Source: Ga0074139 sp964515195 (lineage in GTDB: Bacteria > Bdellovibrionota > Bdellovibrionia > Bdellovibrionales > Bdellovibrionaceae). Taken from it: 64,000 nt of DNA. Each line of letters opens with the position of its first letter. The first letter of the stretch is position 1. This document shows positions 26,593 through 34,706 of the stretch, piece after piece. The position numbers and the translations under genes were made by a program. Where the stretch lies: contig CAZETK010000002.1 in the NCBI GenBank assembly GCA_964515195.1, positions 1-64,000 on the forward strand, in the 5' to 3' direction. The notes beneath the pieces were generated by a model. The model ran no database searches. It saw only the letters and a program-made list of their open reading frames with translations, and was not told the origin of the DNA.

Positions 26593-27021
26593 CTAGAAAG
26601 ACTGCGTGAGTTGTAAAATGAGGGGTCCGAGCATCAAAATAAGACACGCTGGGAACAAAAACAACGCTAGAGGGACTAAAAGAAGGTAAGGAAGGCGCGC
26701 CACAAACTCGTCAATCTGCTGCTCTGTCAGCTCTAACATCTCTTTTTCCACCTGAATGAGCTGAGGATAGATCGCTTCACCCTTAAGCCCACGCTCAATG
26801 AGAGCCAAAAGCTGTTGCCGATAAGGAGTTTTCTGCAAATCCAAAAGGGAATAAGTCTCGAGCCCCTGTTGAACGCGAATGGACCAATGAAGAACTTCGT
26901 CTTTCCAAGAATCATGGTCAGCCTCTAAATAATCTTTAAGCCCTGCGCGGACACTGGCACCGCGATCAATAGATTTTTTGACAGCCCATAATAATTTGAG
27001 CGGAGGCGCTATATTTTCCAT
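26593..27021 (-). CDS. Short type II secretion F-domain-like (TadC-like) membrane protein
   Basis: This is a 142-aa protein. The first 110 residues are helical and charged, resembling the cytoplasmic half of a TadB/TadC (T2SF) domain. The end carries a hydrophobic hairpin (LPYLLLVPLALFLFPACLIL). It overlaps the upstream gene by 13 nt, as tadB/tadC pairs do. It is short for a TadC protein (usually about 300 aa). Assignment rests on shape and arrangement, not on a decisive motif. Confidence 0.5.
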   Translation of the reverse strand: MENIAPPLKLLWAVKKSIDRGASVRAGLKDYLEADHDSWKDEVLHWSIRVQQGLETYSLLDLQKTPYRQQLLALIERGLKGEAIYPQLIQVEKEMLELTEQQIDEFVARLPYLLLVPLALFLFPACLILMLGPLILQLTQSF

Positions 27022-27749
27022 TTAAATAACCTCAAAATGCACCACGAGAGAAAAATACCGATAATAAAAAATATCCATGCCGCTGGAAGAAGCACCTTCA
27101 TCTGTTCTAAGGTCGCGCTACGGAGGCCTATTATGTTAAGTGAAAAAAACAAAAGCGCCATAAACCCCGCTTGTGTTTTGGGTCCATTTGTTACTCGCTT
27201 CATTTTTTTTGCTAAGTCCAGTTCAATTTTTATGCTTCTGCGAATGGCTTCCATTTGTTCTACGACTTTCACCCGTGATTTTTCGATTTCAATCATTTCA
27301 TGGGCCCACTTATTAAACCAACTTGATTCAGTTACAACGGTTGAGTGAAGCTCTGTGGCCTTCTGAAGATCCTGCAAAAACATCTTAAACCAGCCGCTTT
27401 CTCTCTGGTAAACACCTAAAAGAGCCAAACGAAGTGAAACACCGGTCTTCAATGACAAAATCAAGCGGTCCATAACGTATAAGCATTTCGGTGGGATCTG
27501 TTTTTTTCGCGCCCCACGTGTTACAACGGTGAATATTGGCGCAACAATCAGTGCTCCCAACATTAAAAACCACATTTGAATTGCCGAAATCGAAAACCAA
27601 AAACAAAAAATACAGATCAAAATGCTGAAAAGTTCGATCCAAAGGCTTAATTTTTTTTCTAAAATGCCGAATGAAGAGAAAGCGGCACGATTTATCCATA
27701 CAGCGGACTTAATTCCGACGTAGGAGAGCGAAAATATGATCATCAACAC
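27009..27749 (-). CDS. TadB-like / T2SF-domain inner-membrane protein
   Basis: This 246-aa protein has N-terminal membrane helices (about 33-75) and a helical cytoplasmic domain. Two C-terminal helices (about 195-240) follow. CLYVMDRLILSLKTGVSLRLAL resembles the GxS-loop region of TadB/TadC platform proteins of Flp pilus systems. The GTG at 27749 has AGAGG six bases upstream. No ATPase, secretin or pilin gene adjoins, so this is an orphan pair. The distant prepilin-like gene at 45035 is a possible client. Confidence 0.55.
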   Translation of the reverse strand: MLMIIFSLSYVGIKSAVWINRAAFSSFGILEKKLSLWIELFSILICIFCFWFSISAIQMWFLMLGALIVAPIFTVVTRGARKKQIPPKCLYVMDRLILSLKTGVSLRLALLGVYQRESGWFKMFLQDLQKATELHSTVVTESSWFNKWAHEMIEIEKSRVKVVEQMEAIRRSIKIELDLAKKMKRVTNGPKTQAGFMALLFFSLNIIGLRSATLEQMKVLLPAAWIFFIIGIFLSWCILRLFKWKI

Positions 27750-27902
27750 GCAACACCTCTTAAAGAAGGAAAAGCAAACATTAAGCCTATGTTTTTTTTT
27801 GTTGACGTGCTGGTCCGAAATGTGAACACTTAAGCTAAGTAAGGTTGTGTAAGCTTAACAATAACAATGCACCATTAAGGTGCTTCTCTGGAGGAGAACA
27901 AA

Positions 27903-27998
27903 ATGGCTAAGAAAAAAGCTGCAAAAAAAGCTACTAAGAAAGCTACAAAAAAAGCTACTAAGAAAAAAGCTACTAAGAAAGCCACTAAAAAGCGCTAG
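27903..27998 (+). CDS. 31-residue Lys/Ala/Thr repeat protein (histone H1-like)
   Basis: The frame opens MAKKKAAKKATKKATKK and continues with the same K-K-A-T units to KKR and a stop. GGAGGAG lies eight bases before the ATG, and a perfect terminator follows 28 nt after the stop. It is therefore a monocistronic, probably well expressed gene. A small GCACC-ATTAA-GGTGC stem (27869-27883) precedes the ribosome site. The composition matches the tails of bacterial H1-like DNA-binding proteins (HctA or AlgP type) without a globular part. A role in nucleoid or ribosome binding is inferred. Confidence 0.8.
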   Translation: MAKKKAAKKATKKATKKATKKKATKKATKKR

Positions 27999-28025
27999 TT
28001 CTTAGTTCCGTTAATTCGGAAGCTT

Positions 28026-28053
28026 AAAACCCCCAGGGAAACCTGGGGGTTTT
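28026..28053 (+). terminator. Rho-independent terminator of the KKAT-repeat gene
   Basis: The stem CCCCCAGG / CCTGGGGG (28030-28037 and 28042-28049) with a GAAA loop is flanked by AAAA and TTTT, which extend pairing and give the T-run. It is nearly symmetric. It could also terminate the minus-strand barrel/Mla operon reading toward it, because AAAA upstream becomes a T-run on that strand. Confidence 0.93.
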
Positions 28054-28083
28054 GCATTTAAGGGGTCTGTATCAAACAGATAT

Positions 28084-28626
28084 TTAGAAATAGTAATAGG
28101 CACCGACAGAGCCCGTTGGCATAAGCCGATTGCGATCTGCAGAAAACAAAGCGCCAAATTCAATGTAAAAAGAGCTACCCGCTAAATCACCGTCCAATTG
28201 ATTGAATTGCATTCCAAGCGAACCTGTTACAAGATTAATGCCAAATTCGTTGGATTCCCGCTCTTTTGAGTCTAGAAAGTTACGAAGAAGGGAGTTTTTT
28301 CCTGCCTCTTCGCCTTTTCCGCTGTTCCACCAGTGGGCGTATCCCAATGTGGTGTAGGGCGTGAAATATTCTCCTTCAAATGATCGTTTCCAGGCTAAAG
28401 ACATAGTTTGATAGCCTGTTCCCGTTCCAAAACCCGCCAACACACCATCATCTTCTTCAATATTTAGCTCGATCAAGCCCCCGACAGCGCCTAAAGATCC
28501 GCCCACGCCCACGCCGACTCCAACTTTTCGATCCTCGCGCAACCGATAATTGTTTGAGTAAGTCGAGTCTTCTTGAGCCCATGCAATGCCTGTCGTGCAG
28601 AAAACCAATGCCATAATGAGTTTCAT
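28084..28626 (-). CDS. Putative outer-membrane beta-barrel protein of the Mla operon
   Basis: This 180-aa protein has a signal peptide (about 1-18, ending WAQ). A Gly/Val-rich start and amphipathic strands follow, and a C-terminal GAYYYF ending suits outer-membrane barrels. GGAGAG lies six bases before the ATG. It begins 18 nt after the MCE gene on the same strand, so it is probably the last gene of that operon and may be its outer-membrane partner. No family is recognised. Confidence 0.55.
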   Translation of the reverse strand: MKLIMALVFCTTGIAWAQEDSTYSNNYRLREDRKVGVGVGVGGSLGAVGGLIELNIEEDDGVLAGFGTGTGYQTMSLAWKRSFEGEYFTPYTTLGYAHWWNSGKGEEAGKNSLLRNFLDSKERESNEFGINLVTGSLGMQFNQLDGDLAGSSFYIEFGALFSADRNRLMPTGSVGAYYYF

Positions 28627-28643
28627 ATGTTGCTCTCCATTGC

Positions 28644-29420
28644 TTAAAATATGCGCGCTCTGACTCCCTCATCCTGAAAAAACTTTTTCAGCGCTTCCTT
28701 GTCTAGAGGCTCTAATCGCCAAATCAGCTTATGAAGAAGGTCATAGGTGTCTTCTGCCTTCTTTCCTCTCAACTGAGTTGTTAGATAGGCTAAATTATCA
28801 CTGATGACAATGACGTTGTTTAGCACTTTCTCAATGTCTTTGTTATTGCGGGTTTTGTCCAACAGTTGAAGCGTCTTGTTAAAGTTTGTCAAAAGTTTAT
28901 CCACTTGAGCGATTGTATTGCTAACAGTGCCTTCGTTTTTCTCTATAACCTCAATTATTTTACCTGCTAAGCCGTAACTTTGTGATATCAGCTGATCAAT
29001 TCGTGGTGGATCCTCGCCTCGTACGATTTGTCCGGACTTCAGTTGGGTGGCATCAATCGAGCCAGGGGTGATTTCCAGAAATTTTTCGCCGATGACACCT
29101 GCCAAGTTAATATAGAATCGGCTGTCTTCACGAACACTCTTCCAAGCGGCTCTGTCAATTACCACAGTAATTTGCAGTTGAACCTCTTCGCCTGAAGGGG
29201 TTTTAAAGCCTGGCTTAAACTCGATCGCTTTCACTTTTCCTACTTTTATTCCCATAACTCGAACGGGAGAGCCTACATCAATGCCGCCTGCGTAATTGTA
29301 CATGACGTGTAACTCTTGACGGTTCGAAAACGGGTCATAAAGACCAACCCAGTACCCAAAAAGAATCAGGGTCATGACTCCGACAATAGAAAGCAAACCA
29401 ACCTTGGTTTCAATTTTCAT
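28644..29420 (-). CDS. mlaD: MCE/MlaD-family periplasmic lipid-binding protein
   Basis: This 258-aa protein has an N-terminal membrane anchor (about 7-25) and an MCE domain (about 36-120) with GGIDVGSPVRVMGIKVGKV. The family forms hexameric rings that pass phospholipids between the ABC permease and the outer membrane. The helical C-terminal part (about 150-250) is longer than in E. coli MlaD (183 aa), suggesting an extended needle or coiled coil. It lies 11 nt downstream of a permease gene. Confidence 0.85.
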   Translation of the reverse strand: MKIETKVGLLSIVGVMTLILFGYWVGLYDPFSNRQELHVMYNYAGGIDVGSPVRVMGIKVGKVKAIEFKPGFKTPSGEEVQLQITVVIDRAAWKSVREDSRFYINLAGVIGEKFLEITPGSIDATQLKSGQIVRGEDPPRIDQLISQSYGLAGKIIEVIEKNEGTVSNTIAQVDKLLTNFNKTLQLLDKTRNNKDIEKVLNNVIVISDNLAYLTTQLRGKKAEDTYDLLHKLIWRLEPLDKEALKKFFQDEGVRARIF

Positions 29421-29431
29421 CCTTCACCAAC

Positions 29432-30151
29432 CTAATATAGATATGAAAATACATAGGAGAGCATAAAATCAATAACAATAATCGTTACAGAGGCCACAAC
29501 AACACTTTGTGTGGTTGTTGTGCCCACTCCCTCGGCTCCAGGCTGAGTCCGAAAACCATAGTGGCAGCTGATTAAGGGTATCACCATGCCAAATGCAGCC
29601 GCTTTAATGAGTGAAAAAATAAAATCCCGAAAATCGACGAACTGATTCATCGTTTGCCAGAAAATTTCCCTTGGCATTCCTAACGCAATTTCGCTGATCC
29701 ACATTGCGCAAAAGATACACACGATATTTGAAATCGCAACCAGTATCACCAATCCCACGGTGGTGGCCACCCACCGAGGTACTACCAAAAATTCATAAGG
29801 ATTGATACCCAACAATCGCAGGGCCTCGACTTGTTCAGAAATTTTCATGCTCGCGATTTCGGCCGCCATTCCCGCTCCCACCCGAGAAGTTACCAAAAGC
29901 GCCGTAACAATCGCACTGAGTTCGCGAAGAATCATGAGGGTTGTGAACCCTGGCACCATGGCATCGCTTTGAACGACTAATTTCATATGAAAACTAGACT
30001 CAATAACGGTCACGGACGACGCAAATGCGACACAAATACAAATAATGATAAGACTTTCATTCGCAACAAAATAAATCTGACGGATTAACTGCTCTCGTCG
30101 GTTTAGGCCCGCCGGAAGCGCCAGTAAAGTCTGAGCCATGAAATGCCTCAT
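29432..30151 (-). CDS. MlaE-family ABC permease, second copy
   Basis: This 239-aa permease has about five membrane segments and the MlaE loop ASMKISEQVEALRLLGINPY, which couples to the ATPase. ATG 30151 overlaps the stop of the first permease by four bases (ATGA). Longer starts lie inside that gene and are disfavoured. It is clearly divergent from its neighbour paralogue, and the two may form a heterodimer, as YrbEA/YrbEB do in mycobacterial Mce operons. Confidence 0.85.
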   Translation of the reverse strand: MRHFMAQTLLALPAGLNRREQLIRQIYFVANESLIIICICVAFASSVTVIESSFHMKLVVQSDAMVPGFTTLMILRELSAIVTALLVTSRVGAGMAAEIASMKISEQVEALRLLGINPYEFLVVPRWVATTVGLVILVAISNIVCIFCAMWISEIALGMPREIFWQTMNQFVDFRDFIFSLIKAAAFGMVIPLISCHYGFRTQPGAEGVGTTTTQSVVVASVTIIVIDFMLSYVFSYLY

Positions 30152-30927
30152 GAGGCACCTTTTATCAGTATCAAAACTGTTTCCATAATAAAAGAAGTGA
30201 GCCAATCAAATAAAACAATGGCGATCATTGTTGTGACGGCCGTGGACACGACCGCTCGGCCCACCCCTTTTGCTCCACCTGTGACATGAAATCCCTTATA
30301 GGTGCAGATAATCGCCAAAATCAAAGTGAACACAAAACTTTTAAAAAACCCGCTCACAATAGAGGGTAAAATAAGAAAGGTCGGAATATGTCGAAGATAC
30401 TCCTCCGCCGATACCTTGGAAAACAGAACACCCAAAAGCATTCCTCCCAAGATTGAAGCAAAAAGCCCCCCAATAAATAGGAAAAAAGATGAAAAAAGGA
30501 TTCCTAGAAAGCGGGGAAGGACCACTTCTTTTAAGGGGTCAGAACCTAAGCACCTGATTGCATCAAACTGTTCAGTAATTCGCATGGTTCCCAATTCCGC
30601 AGCCGTAAAGGCCCCCACCTTTCCGCATAACATAAACCCAATCAGCAAAGGGCCCACTTCCCGAAAAGTTCCACTTGTGGCAAGTCCGCCCAAATAACTG
30701 AGGGCATTAAACTCTGTCATTTGAAGTGTGAATTGAACCGTCATGATGGCTCCAACAAAAAACCCTGCCATCATTGTCGTCGGCAATGACTGAAGGCTGA
30801 TTTTCCAGACTTGCTCGGCCGCATCACGGAATCGACAGGGGCTTACTAATGCCAGTCGAACCAGATCGTAAAAAAAGAGAAGCATTCTTCCGATTTCGTC
30901 AATGTGACCACGTAGGCTTTGGCTCAC
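30148..30927 (-). CDS. mlaE: MlaE-family ABC permease, first copy
   Basis: This 259-aa permease has five to six membrane segments and the conserved GTMRITEQFDAIRCLGSDPL loop. It ends with the GGAKGVGRAV segment typical of the family. Its start overlaps the ATPase stop by four bases and its stop overlaps the second permease by four. The inferred role is lipid transport across the inner membrane with the MCE protein. Confidence 0.88.
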   Translation of the reverse strand: MSQSLRGHIDEIGRMLLFFYDLVRLALVSPCRFRDAAEQVWKISLQSLPTTMMAGFFVGAIMTVQFTLQMTEFNALSYLGGLATSGTFREVGPLLIGFMLCGKVGAFTAAELGTMRITEQFDAIRCLGSDPLKEVVLPRFLGILFSSFFLFIGGLFASILGGMLLGVLFSKVSAEEYLRHIPTFLILPSIVSGFFKSFVFTLILAIICTYKGFHVTGGAKGVGRAVVSTAVTTMIAIVLFDWLTSFIMETVLILIKGAS

Positions 30928-31658
30928 AGGTGAACCTCCTCAAAGAAACCCTGTACAAGTTCGTGATTAGAGGATTTGACATCGTTGGGCTTGCCATCAA
31001 AGACAATGGCCCCTCTATCGAGAAAAATAATTCTATCCGCTATGTCCATTGCACATTTCATATCGTGGCTGACCACAACTGAAGTTGTATGATACTGACT
31101 CGACACTGCCTTAATAAGGCGGTTCACAGCTGTGGTGTTGACTGGGTCCAGGCCTGTGGTGGGCTCATCAAACAGAAGAATCTGAGGCTGCAAAACCAAA
31201 GTCCGCGCCAGGCTGACTCTTTTCTGCATCCCAAATGAAAGCTCGGGAGGCTTTTTGTTCACAATGTCCACAGACAATTCCACAGAGCGAAGAGCCTCGA
31301 CTATTCTTTCCTGGATTTCTTCGTCTGGACATTTGACCATTCGAAGTAATCCAAACGCCAAATTTTCAAATACGGTGATTGAGTCAAATAGCGCTGGTTG
31401 TTGAAAAACGAGTCCGCATTTTTTGCGAACCTCTTGGAGCTGGTCTTCAGGCAGTTGCGTGACCTCGACTCCGTCCACCCAAATTTCTCCACCATCAGGC
31501 CTCATCAAGCCGACGATATTTTTAAGAAGGACTGACTTGCCTGTACCCGATTGCCCTAAAATGAAAACAATTTGTCCCTTAGGAATTGAAAAATCGATTC
31601 CGTTCAGCACCACCCTTTCGCCAAACGATTTTGTCAGGTTTTTTATGTCCAGGATCAA
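30924..31658 (-). CDS. mlaF: MlaF-family ABC ATPase, canonical copy
   Basis: This 244-aa ATPase has Walker A GQSGTGKS, a Q-loop in LVFQQPALFDS and signature LSFGMQKRV. Walker B is ILLFDEPTTGLDP with the normal catalytic Glu, and the switch His lies in VVVSHDMK. The FGMQKR signature is characteristic of MlaF-type ATPases. It overlaps both neighbours by four bases within the six-gene unit. Confidence 0.9.
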   Translation of the reverse strand: MILDIKNLTKSFGERVVLNGIDFSIPKGQIVFILGQSGTGKSVLLKNIVGLMRPDGGEIWVDGVEVTQLPEDQLQEVRKKCGLVFQQPALFDSITVFENLAFGLLRMVKCPDEEIQERIVEALRSVELSVDIVNKKPPELSFGMQKRVSLARTLVLQPQILLFDEPTTGLDPVNTTAVNRLIKAVSSQYHTTSVVVSHDMKCAMDIADRIIFLDRGAIVFDGKPNDVKSSNHELVQGFFEEVHL

Positions 31659-32431
31659 ATTGGCTCTCCCTTAAGAAACTTTTGAACACGATCGTCGGGA
31701 TAGGCTTGCGCTTCCGCTGGAGTTCCTAGGTTTAAGATGCTTTTTTCTATTACCATCAGAAGCCTTGTCCCCATTTCAAAGGCACGATTGATATCGTTCA
31801 GAACGGAAATCACCGTCATTTCGTGACTGCTTTTTAAATCGAGAATGAGTTTAATAATTTTTCGTGACGTGATCGGGTCTAACCCTGCGATAGGATCATC
31901 ATTTAGCAATAGGCGGGGCTCTAAAACCAAAGCGCGAGCTATTCCCAACCGCTTTTGCATCCCCCCACTGAGCTCATCAGGATAAAGTTGTAAGGCCTGT
32001 TCCAAGCCGACAGCCTCTAAAAATTTTTGCGCACTTGCTTCGATTTCCACATGGCTTAGGGAGCTCGTTTCTCTCAGGGGGAATGCCACATTCTCTAAAG
32101 CTGTCATTGAATCAAAAAGCGCATTCCGCTGAAAGAGCATGCCCCGCTTTCTATAGTGTTGATTGCGTTGCGTTATTGAGAGGTCACTCCAGTTTTCCCC
32201 TTCCACTTCTATTGTCCCAGAAGTCGGTTCCAATAGGCCGGCCATAATTTTCAGGAGTGAGCTTTTCCCCTGTCCGCTAGGTCCAATTATGACGACACTT
32301 TCTCCCTGATGAATTTCAAAGTTAACTTTGTCGAGTAATAGCTCTCCAGATAAGCTCAGGCAGACTTCCTGGCCTTTTATAAGGGTGTGCGCATTTTGTG
32401 GTGGCAGAGGTTGTTGACTCGCCTCAAACAT
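31655..32431 (-). CDS. MlaF-like ABC ATPase, divergent copy with Asp in Walker B
   Basis: This roughly 258-aa ATPase has Walker A GPSGQGKSS, signature LSGGMQKRLG and Walker B LLLNDDPIAGLDP. The catalytic Glu position is Asp. The switch region reads SVLNDINRAF, with Asn where the His is expected. Both changes predict weak or absent hydrolysis, so this may be the non-catalytic partner in a heterodimer with the neighbouring ATPase. ATG 32431 is chosen; TTG 32449 would add six residues. It is the first gene of the operon and is divergent from mdh. Confidence 0.85.
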   Translation of the reverse strand: MFEASQQPLPPQNAHTLIKGQEVCLSLSGELLLDKVNFEIHQGESVVIIGPSGQGKSSLLKIMAGLLEPTSGTIEVEGENWSDLSITQRNQHYRKRGMLFQRNALFDSMTALENVAFPLRETSSLSHVEIEASAQKFLEAVGLEQALQLYPDELSGGMQKRLGIARALVLEPRLLLNDDPIAGLDPITSRKIIKLILDLKSSHEMTVISVLNDINRAFEMGTRLLMVIEKSILNLGTPAEAQAYPDDRVQKFLKGEPI

Positions 32432-32547
32432 ACTTGTCACAACTCTCAATTTAAGATTGAATGGGCCCTCGAACGCAATCGGAAAAGTTCATTTTTCTCA
32501 AACATTTACGGGAATCCGATAGGGTGCCCGGCCAACAAGGAGTTTTC

Positions 32548-33498
32548 ATGTCTTCTTATCATAAACGCAAGAAAATTGCCGTTATCGGTGCTGGTTTCGT
32601 CGGTTCAACAGCCGCTCACTGGGCAGCTCAAAAAGAACTGGGTGATGTTGTTCTTCTCGACATCAACGAAGGCGCCGCAAAAGGAAAAGCATTAGATCTA
32701 TTTGAGGCTTCTCCCGTGGAACAATTTGACTCGCGTGTGATGGGAACGTCTGATTACAAAGATCTGGCTGAATCTGATGTGGTAATTTTAACTGCCGGCA
32801 TGCCTCGTAAGCCTGGAATGAGCCGAGATGATCTTCTTCAGACCAACGCAAAAATTGTAAAGGCTTGTTGTGAAGGCATTAAGCAATACGCACCTGACTC
32901 TATCGTCATCATTGTTTCAAATCCGCTTGATGCCATGTGCACAGTGGCTAAACAAGTTCTAGGTTTTCCACGCGAAAGAGTTATTGGCATGGCCGGGGTG
33001 TTGGATTCGGCCCGATTTCGCTCATTTGTCGCTGAGACGCTGAATGTTTCCGTTAAAGATGTTTTCGGATTCACCTTGGGTGGTCACGGAGACACAATGG
33101 TGCCCATGCCTCGACACTGCTCTATTGGCGGCGTTCCCATGACCGAGCTTCTTTCTCAAGAACAAATCGACGCCATCGTGAACCGCACGGTTAACGGCGG
33201 AGCTGAGATTGTAAAGCTTCTTCAAACTGGTTCCGCTTATTACGCCCCTTCCGCATCGGCTGTTCAAATGGCCGAAGCTATTTTGAAAGACCAGAAACGC
33301 ATTCTTCCTTGCGCCGTTGAGCTAAGTGGTGAATATGGAATGAAGGGCCTTTTCATAGGCGTCCTTTGTAAGTTGGGCGGCAAGGGCATGGAAAGTGTCA
33401 TCGAGCTGAACTTGAATGATACCGAGCGCGCCGGTCTAGAAAAATCAGCAAAAGCCGTTCGTGAACTTGTCGAAGCCTTAAGCAAATTGCAATACTGA
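32548..33498 (+). CDS. mdh: Malate dehydrogenase (LDH-like type)
   Basis: This 316-aa NAD-dependent enzyme of the TCA cycle has GAGFVGSTAA as the Rossmann loop, LDINEG with the NAD-selective Asp and GMPRKPGMSRDDLL with the substrate Arg pair. GGHGDTMVP carries the catalytic His. ATG 32548 is chosen because AAGGAG lies six bases upstream; an earlier in-frame ATG adds 29 residues that do not match the family. sucC follows after 38 nt, so three TCA-cycle genes are probably co-expressed. Confidence 0.94.
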   Translation: MSSYHKRKKIAVIGAGFVGSTAAHWAAQKELGDVVLLDINEGAAKGKALDLFEASPVEQFDSRVMGTSDYKDLAESDVVILTAGMPRKPGMSRDDLLQTNAKIVKACCEGIKQYAPDSIVIIVSNPLDAMCTVAKQVLGFPRERVIGMAGVLDSARFRSFVAETLNVSVKDVFGFTLGGHGDTMVPMPRHCSIGGVPMTELLSQEQIDAIVNRTVNGGAEIVKLLQTGSAYYAPSASAVQMAEAILKDQKRILPCAVELSGEYGMKGLFIGVLCKLGGKGMESVIELNLNDTERAGLEKSAKAVRELVEALSKLQY

Positions 33499-33536
33499 AT
33501 TCTGGAAGATCCGCAGTTCTACACTGGAGAGTAAAA

Positions 33537-34706
33537 GTGAATATACATGAGTACCAGGCAAAAGAAGTTTTAAGACGCTACGGTGTTGCCACCCTTAACG
33601 GGGTGGTGGCCCATTCTCCCGATGACGCCGTCAGCGCCGCAAAAGAAGTTGGTGGAAACCTTTGGGTGGTCAAAGCCCAGATTCACGCTGGTGGACGCGG
33701 CAAAGGTGGCGGCGTTAAAATTGCGAAATCTTTAGATGATGTTCGTACATTGGCAGAAAAGATGATCGGTATGAATCTCGTCACCCATCAGACCGGCCCC
33801 GAGGGAAAAACGGTGCATAAGGTCTACATCGAAGCTGGGTGTAATATTGCAAAAGAATACTATGTAGCGTGCCTTCTGGATCGTGCGACCAGCCGAGTGG
33901 CTATGATGGCCTCATCAGAGGGCGGGATGGACATTGAGGAAGTCGCTGAACGAAATCCGGAGGCCATTAAAAAAATCAGCATTGATCCCGTAACGGGCTT
34001 AATGCCCTATCAGGCTCGAGAACTGGCCTTTGCCATTGGTATTCCGCCCGCAAGCCTTAATAAAGCTGTTTCTTTCATGACCGGCCTTTATCGAGCCTTC
34101 GTAGAGCTTGATTGCTCGATTGCAGAAATAAACCCCCTGGTGCTGACTCAAGAGGGCGATATCATTTGTCTTGATGCTAAAATGAACTTTGATTCCAATG
34201 CGCTTTTCCGACACAAAGATATTCTTGAGTATCGTGATCTGACAGAAGAGGAGCCTTCTGAAATTGAAGCTTCTAAGTATGATTTGGCTTTTATCAAGCT
34301 TGAGGGAAATATCGGATGCTTGGTTAACGGGGCCGGGCTGGCAATGGCGACTCTAGATATTATTAAATTGAATGGTGAATCCCCTGCTAACTTTTTGGAC
34401 GTGGGCGGAGGCGCCAATAAAGAAAAAGTCACCCATGCCTTTAAAATCATTCTTTCTGATCCCAATGTGAAAGCCATTTTAGTCAATATCTTTGGCGGCA
34501 TCATGAAGTGTGACGTGATTGCCGACGGCGTGATTGCGGCATCCCGTGAAGTGGGCCTCAAGGTCCCTCTCGTTGTTCGCCTCGAGGGAACTAATGTAGA
34601 GCAGGGTAAAAAAATGTTGAAAGAAAGTGGACTCAATATCACGCCAGCGGATGATTTGACGGATGCTGCGAAAAAAGTCGTCGCAGCGGTCAGGGAGAAT
34701 AAATAA
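33537..34706 (+). CDS. sucC: Succinyl-CoA synthetase beta subunit
   Basis: This 389-aa ATP-grasp subunit forms succinate and ATP or GTP from succinyl-CoA. It starts MNIHEYQAKEVLRRYGV, has VKAQIHAGGRGKGGGVKI in the nucleotide site and ends with LVNIFGGIMKCDVIADG. The length is the family standard. The start is GTG with GGAGAG upstream. It overlaps sucD by one base (TAATG). Confidence 0.96.
   Translation: MNIHEYQAKEVLRRYGVATLNGVVAHSPDDAVSAAKEVGGNLWVVKAQIHAGGRGKGGGVKIAKSLDDVRTLAEKMIGMNLVTHQTGPEGKTVHKVYIEAGCNIAKEYYVACLLDRATSRVAMMASSEGGMDIEEVAERNPEAIKKISIDPVTGLMPYQARELAFAIGIPPASLNKAVSFMTGLYRAFVELDCSIAEINPLVLTQEGDIICLDAKMNFDSNALFRHKDILEYRDLTEEEPSEIEASKYDLAFIKLEGNIGCLVNGAGLAMATLDIIKLNGESPANFLDVGGGANKEKVTHAFKIILSDPNVKAILVNIFGGIMKCDVIADGVIAASREVGLKVPLVVRLEGTNVEQGKKMLKESGLNITPADDLTDAAKKVVAAVRENK

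Noticed and set aside
27802..27830. TTGACG followed after 17 bases by AACACT, a possible promoter for the KKAT gene
   Set aside because: The -10 match is too poor to support a call.
27905..27995. Tandem near-repeats of GCTACTAAGAAA that could suggest a repeat array or CRISPR
   Set aside because: The periodicity is explained by in-frame Lys-Lys-Ala-Thr codons; there are no spacers.
30302..30697. 131-codon plus-strand frame
   Set aside because: It is antisense to the first MlaE permease and has no ribosome site or recognisable domain.
34148..34642. 164-codon minus-strand frame
   Set aside because: It is antisense to sucC, which is complete and conserved.
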